Shown here piece by piece: positions 60,680 to 64,000 of a DNA stretch of 64,000 nt; position 1 is the first letter of the stretch; every line of letters starts with the position of its first letter. The position numbers and the translations under genes were made by a program. The notes under the pieces are model-generated. The model made no database searches, was not told the DNA's origin, and was given only the letters and a program-made list of their open reading frames with translations. Source of the DNA: Xylaria sp. FL1777 (taxonomy: Eukaryota > Ascomycota > Sordariomycetes > Xylariales > Xylariaceae); NCBI GenBank assembly GCA_022578965.1, contig MU400519.1:124001-188000 (forward strand), in the 5' to 3' direction.

Positions 60680-62230
60680 TTAGTCCTTAGTTTGTTCAGA
60701 AGCGGGAAATTCGAAATTCACCAAGTCCCAGATACCATCTTCCTCGAACGCTCCGTAAAAGATATCATTCTCGTTCACTGGCTGCTCTTGGATAGCCGGA
60801 AGCTCGTTCTCCGGAACCTGTGCAGAACTTGGGAGAGAGGGGTCGGTGACGTCGAGATTTGGGGGATACCAGCTCTGTCCAGGGTTCTCTATGGTATTAT
60901 CGATCGGAACCTGTTGCAAATTCTGTGCAGTTGGAACTTCAGGAGCCTGGATATGTTGAGGTTTATCGTGTGAATTCTCTCCGGAGATATCGAGCGAATT
61001 GTAAGCTTGAGACTGCGCCGAGTATTCGGAGGAGAAATAGGATGAAGAGGTCGATCCCGAGGAGACGGAACTTAAGGAGAGAGAACCTCTCCCATGAGCC
61101 TGGGAATGCATAGACTGGGGAGTATTATAGACCGGGAGCTGTACTGAATGCTCCAAGGACGCAAGACTAGTCTGATACACCTGGGGATATTGGCGATCCA
61201 CGTGCTGATGCATTCCGTGATGCTCTGAACCTCTCTGAGGTGGTTCTTTGTTACTCGTCTGTTCTTTACCTTTAGCTTGGTCCAGGTTAGCAATGGAATT
61301 GCGTCGCTGGGCCCGAAGCTCTGCAGCCTTCAATTTCCACGGCTCCTTTTCCTCTGGCTTCATTGCATTCCACTTTTCGCCAAGGGCTTTGGCTAGAATG
61401 ACAGTAAGTCCAAAAAGCTACTCATCAAAATTTCTGTGTAGATTAGGTTAAGCTCACATATATCCCCATTCCACATTCCTGGGTTTTCCTTGGCTAGGAT
61501 CGCACATTCGTGTTGCCTGAAGAGAAAGAAGGAATTTGGAGATTTTAGGTCGGAGATCTTGCTTTTCTTTCGTGCCGTGCCAGATTCAGAGCCAGATTCA
61601 GCCGCTTCTTTCGTAGTTTCTGACGCCCTGGCACGTTTCAAGCTGGTTTTGGCCTCGAGTAGAGGGGCTGGGGGTAATGAAGGCTGGGGAGCCTGAGTGG
61701 ATGGCATAGATTGGAAGTGCTGAATACCGCCAGAAGGGTGATTGATGACTTCGGGACAGTGAACAGCTACCTGGAATAACATTGGCAGGCGTAAACCTGG
61801 AATTATTCTTGCTACGCATGGTCGGTGGAGGTTAATACTAGCAATATTTGCTAGATATACCCGTTTATCGTTCTGTTGGTCGAAGTAGAACTCGACTGGG
61901 TGACCAAGTGCTAAACTAAATCATTAAATAGACGAGTAAGAAAATGAAGATAGCGTGACGGAGTATCAGAGATATGGCTAGTATCACTTTAAACACGAGG
62001 AGCGAAAGTGACAGGAAGTGCGAAGGCGACAAGAGCAGCCAATGTAACAAGAAGGGTGAAATTATTACTTACCTGACCTCTCTTTTTATGATTTCCTCGC
62101 CATTCTTGTCGAGACCACTGAATGTTGCCGTCGGAATCTTCACCACGGCGGTCGTGCCATCGAGCTGGGCAGCAACTTGGTCAAGAATAACACTCACTGC
62201 AAGATGCGGGAAGCCGTTGAACGACGACAT
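60680..62230 (-). CDS. HMG-box (MATA_HMG-type) transcription factor, mating-type-like
   Basis: Predicted nuclear DNA-binding protein. Model: exons 62230-62073, 61915-61458 and 61392-60680, introns of 157 and 65 bp, 442 residues. The N-terminal 110 residues (ATFSGLDKNGEEIIKREV, FYFDQQNDKRVYLANI, CVARIIPGLRLP) recall the region before the HMG box in MAT1-2-1 proteins. The box spans about 178-245: SPNSFFLFRQHECAIL, ENPGMWNGDISKALGEKW, KEPWKLKAAELRAQR. A 65-bp intron splits the Ser codon of GDIS (T|CC), the position reported as conserved in MAT1-2 HMG boxes. The C-terminal 190 residues are Gln/Ser/Pro-rich and probably activating. The usual MAT neighbours SLA2 and APN2 are not in the window, so an autosomal HMG paralogue is as likely. 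Confidence 0.78.
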
Positions 62231-64000
62231 CTTGCGGAGATTGCCTGTGAGGAGGGTTTCTAGATTAGGGAATAGCTAAGGAATCAGGAGGAAGATCAAG
62301 AGTGACGGCGGTGTATGTGGACAGAGATGAAGATGGATATGGGAGATGAGAGGTAATGAATGGAGCCTGATGAAAGTAGAATACTGGAGGGAATCAAGCT
62401 CTCAGAGGAAGTAGAATGTAGTCATTGAATGGCAGCGAGTCAATAGAAAAAATGTTGCCAAGCACAATAACAATAACAGTACCTACAATGTACGTATCTT
62501 CTGGAACATGTACCTCCAGGTACGTACCCCCCCAGGTCTATTGGACGTCCTCTGTGTGTCTAGCCAGCCAGTGACTCCTGGTAAGATGTAGCAGTGTTGA
62601 TCAAGAGGAGAAAAGATAAGAATCATACTGAAGATATTTATATAATCCATGCTAGGCGCCTTGAATATGAGGCGTGATAGAGACCTGCCTATTCTGAGCT
62701 ATCGTTCAAATCAGGATTATTAGTTCAGGGTTAATGCTACAGGAGTAAGGAAACGTCCTTGAATCTTAGCCATGTAGTTTCTCGTCTATTTTCTAGGTAC
62801 ACCATACAGCTTCTCTATATGTGATAGCTGGAGAGCTGCAATATTGCCTGTAGCTACCATCGTCTTAGCCTATTAAGCCCAGAGATGCAGTATCTTTGTC
62901 AGAAATAATACCAATAATTCAATCTACCTACTTCACGGAAATGATTGAGGCTTATCGCCAATGAGGCATACTGGCCTTCAAATCAAATCTCTGACAAGTA
63001 TCTAAATCTTGACAGATAATATGTCGTCCACTTACAGCGTATGAAAGCCCTGTCACTCGTCGGCCTCGAAAAGGGAGAGAAGATTGAAGCTCCGAATTCA
63101 CTCCAGGCTTTATCTGCCCCGAGTAACCTATCCTCAGAGAGATCGAGCTGACTTGTTGAGCCTCATTGGGCCATACTGAAAATTCCGATTTTTCTGTCCC
63201 AGGGGCCGGTTTTCGTAAATCCAGATATAAATTGCCTGTATTGCCAAGCATTAAGCTAAACATTACCAAGGTTAGGAAATAGCCGTTAGAGTAAAGGCTT
63301 ATATAATAACAGTTGTTGTTGGGTTCCCTGAATCGTTTTTGCAAGAGAAATATAATAGACAGAGAAGACAAGAAGAGCGAATGCCAGTAACCTGACTGCG
63401 AGTGTGACCTACGAAGTACACAAGCAATACAAATGCTAACTGTGAGGGAAACATATGTGTGGCCCATGCTAAGGTATACTGGGTATAAGAGAATGATATT
63501 GGTACTGTGTTTACTTCCTAGCTATATATGCCCACACACAGGCTGATAGCAAGTTAATAGGGGCTAATAGCGTATAAATCGATAAAATCATGTGCCTTTT
63601 ATGAGCTGGTGCTCCCCGCCAACCCTCCGTTGCCAGGGTCTGCTTCGCACTGTGAGTGACTTCTATTGTGTAACTCCATTGTGTACATTCAATGTTTGCT
63701 CCTAATAATGATCTAGAACCTGAATTTTCTTTATCTAGATAACGATTAAATATGATCATTATGAAGACTCCCTCAAGGCAGTGAATTGGAGCTGATAGTT
63801 CACTGTGCCCCAAGGACTGATCAAGTGTGACTGGGAAGTTTTGTGAATCTAGAAGTGGGTGTCCGCGGTTCCCTTCACTTATTTTGCTCGGATCTTGAAT
63901 GATGGAACAACGCAAGCTCAGATATTGGCTTCGAGTATTTTATTCCCGCGAATCACGAGGTTCTTGCTGGGAACCCATGATAAAGATACCCTGATGGTCA
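62231..64000. other. Right-end region, no recognised gene
   Basis: Holds the HMG gene promoter. A 171-codon minus-strand frame at 62952-63467 has two hydrophobic N-terminal segments but no motif, and may be part of an unrecognised or decayed gene. A 134-codon frame at 63511-63915 likewise lacks support. Confidence 0.4.

Noticed and set aside
62952..63467. 171-codon minus-strand frame with hydrophobic N-terminus
   Set aside because: Longest unexplained frame at the right end, but no motif or exon partners; mentioned only in the region note.

Overview
The window is nuclear DNA of a filamentous ascomycete (Pezizomycotina, most likely Sordariomycetes or a close relative). The evidence is genes split by short introns (about 50-250 bp) with fungal splice and branch signals, a tRNA-Lys(UUU) with an intron, a Zn2Cys6 regulator, a SAT-type non-reducing polyketide synthase, a GPI-type wall protein, and intergenic DNA dotted with TACCTAGGTA-type palindromes. 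Species was not determined. A 10-N scaffold gap lies at 39267-39276.

Left flank (1-7.6 kb): a 3-exon DAHP synthase with an upstream CPC1/GCN4-type site, a secreted SGNH/GDSL hydrolase, and the intron-containing tRNA-Lys.

Centre (7.7-34.6 kb): an eight-gene biosynthetic cluster. A 2611-residue NR-PKS (SAT-KS-AT-PT-ACP-MT-R) diverges from a TropB/AzaH-type FAD monooxygenase. These are followed by a Zn2Cys6 regulator, a zinc-independent MDR reductase, an MCT-type MFS transporter, a YCII-family protein, a TropC-type Fe(II)/2-oxoglutarate dioxygenase and a Dabb-fold protein. The set matches the fungal tropolone logic: a methylated orcinaldehyde is released by the R domain, dearomatised by the FMO, and ring-expanded by the dioxygenase. 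No P450 (TropD role), terpene cyclase or prenyltransferase is visible. The tailoring candidates are instead a reductase and two small ferredoxin-fold proteins, so the end product is probably not stipitatic acid or a meroterpenoid tropolone. An 11-bp element (TTCGGAGAATC) recurs in two cluster promoters, with a variant in a third, and is a candidate operator for the cluster regulator.

Right flank (35-64 kb): a Ser/Thr-rich GPI-type wall protein, a DUF7587-like protein, the gap in homopolymer sequence, a broken patatin-like phospholipase, a SmgGDS/RAP1GDS-like ARM-repeat protein, ribosomal protein eL13 (with an ATG-only coding exon and a 9-nt microexon), a BTB/POZ protein, a conserved fungal protein of unknown role, a COX14-like mitochondrial protein, a CE16-like GDSL esterase, and an HMG-box protein resembling mating-type HMG factors. 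All exon models were built by eye from splice signals, reading frame and family conservation. Exon lengths were checked to sum to whole codons.
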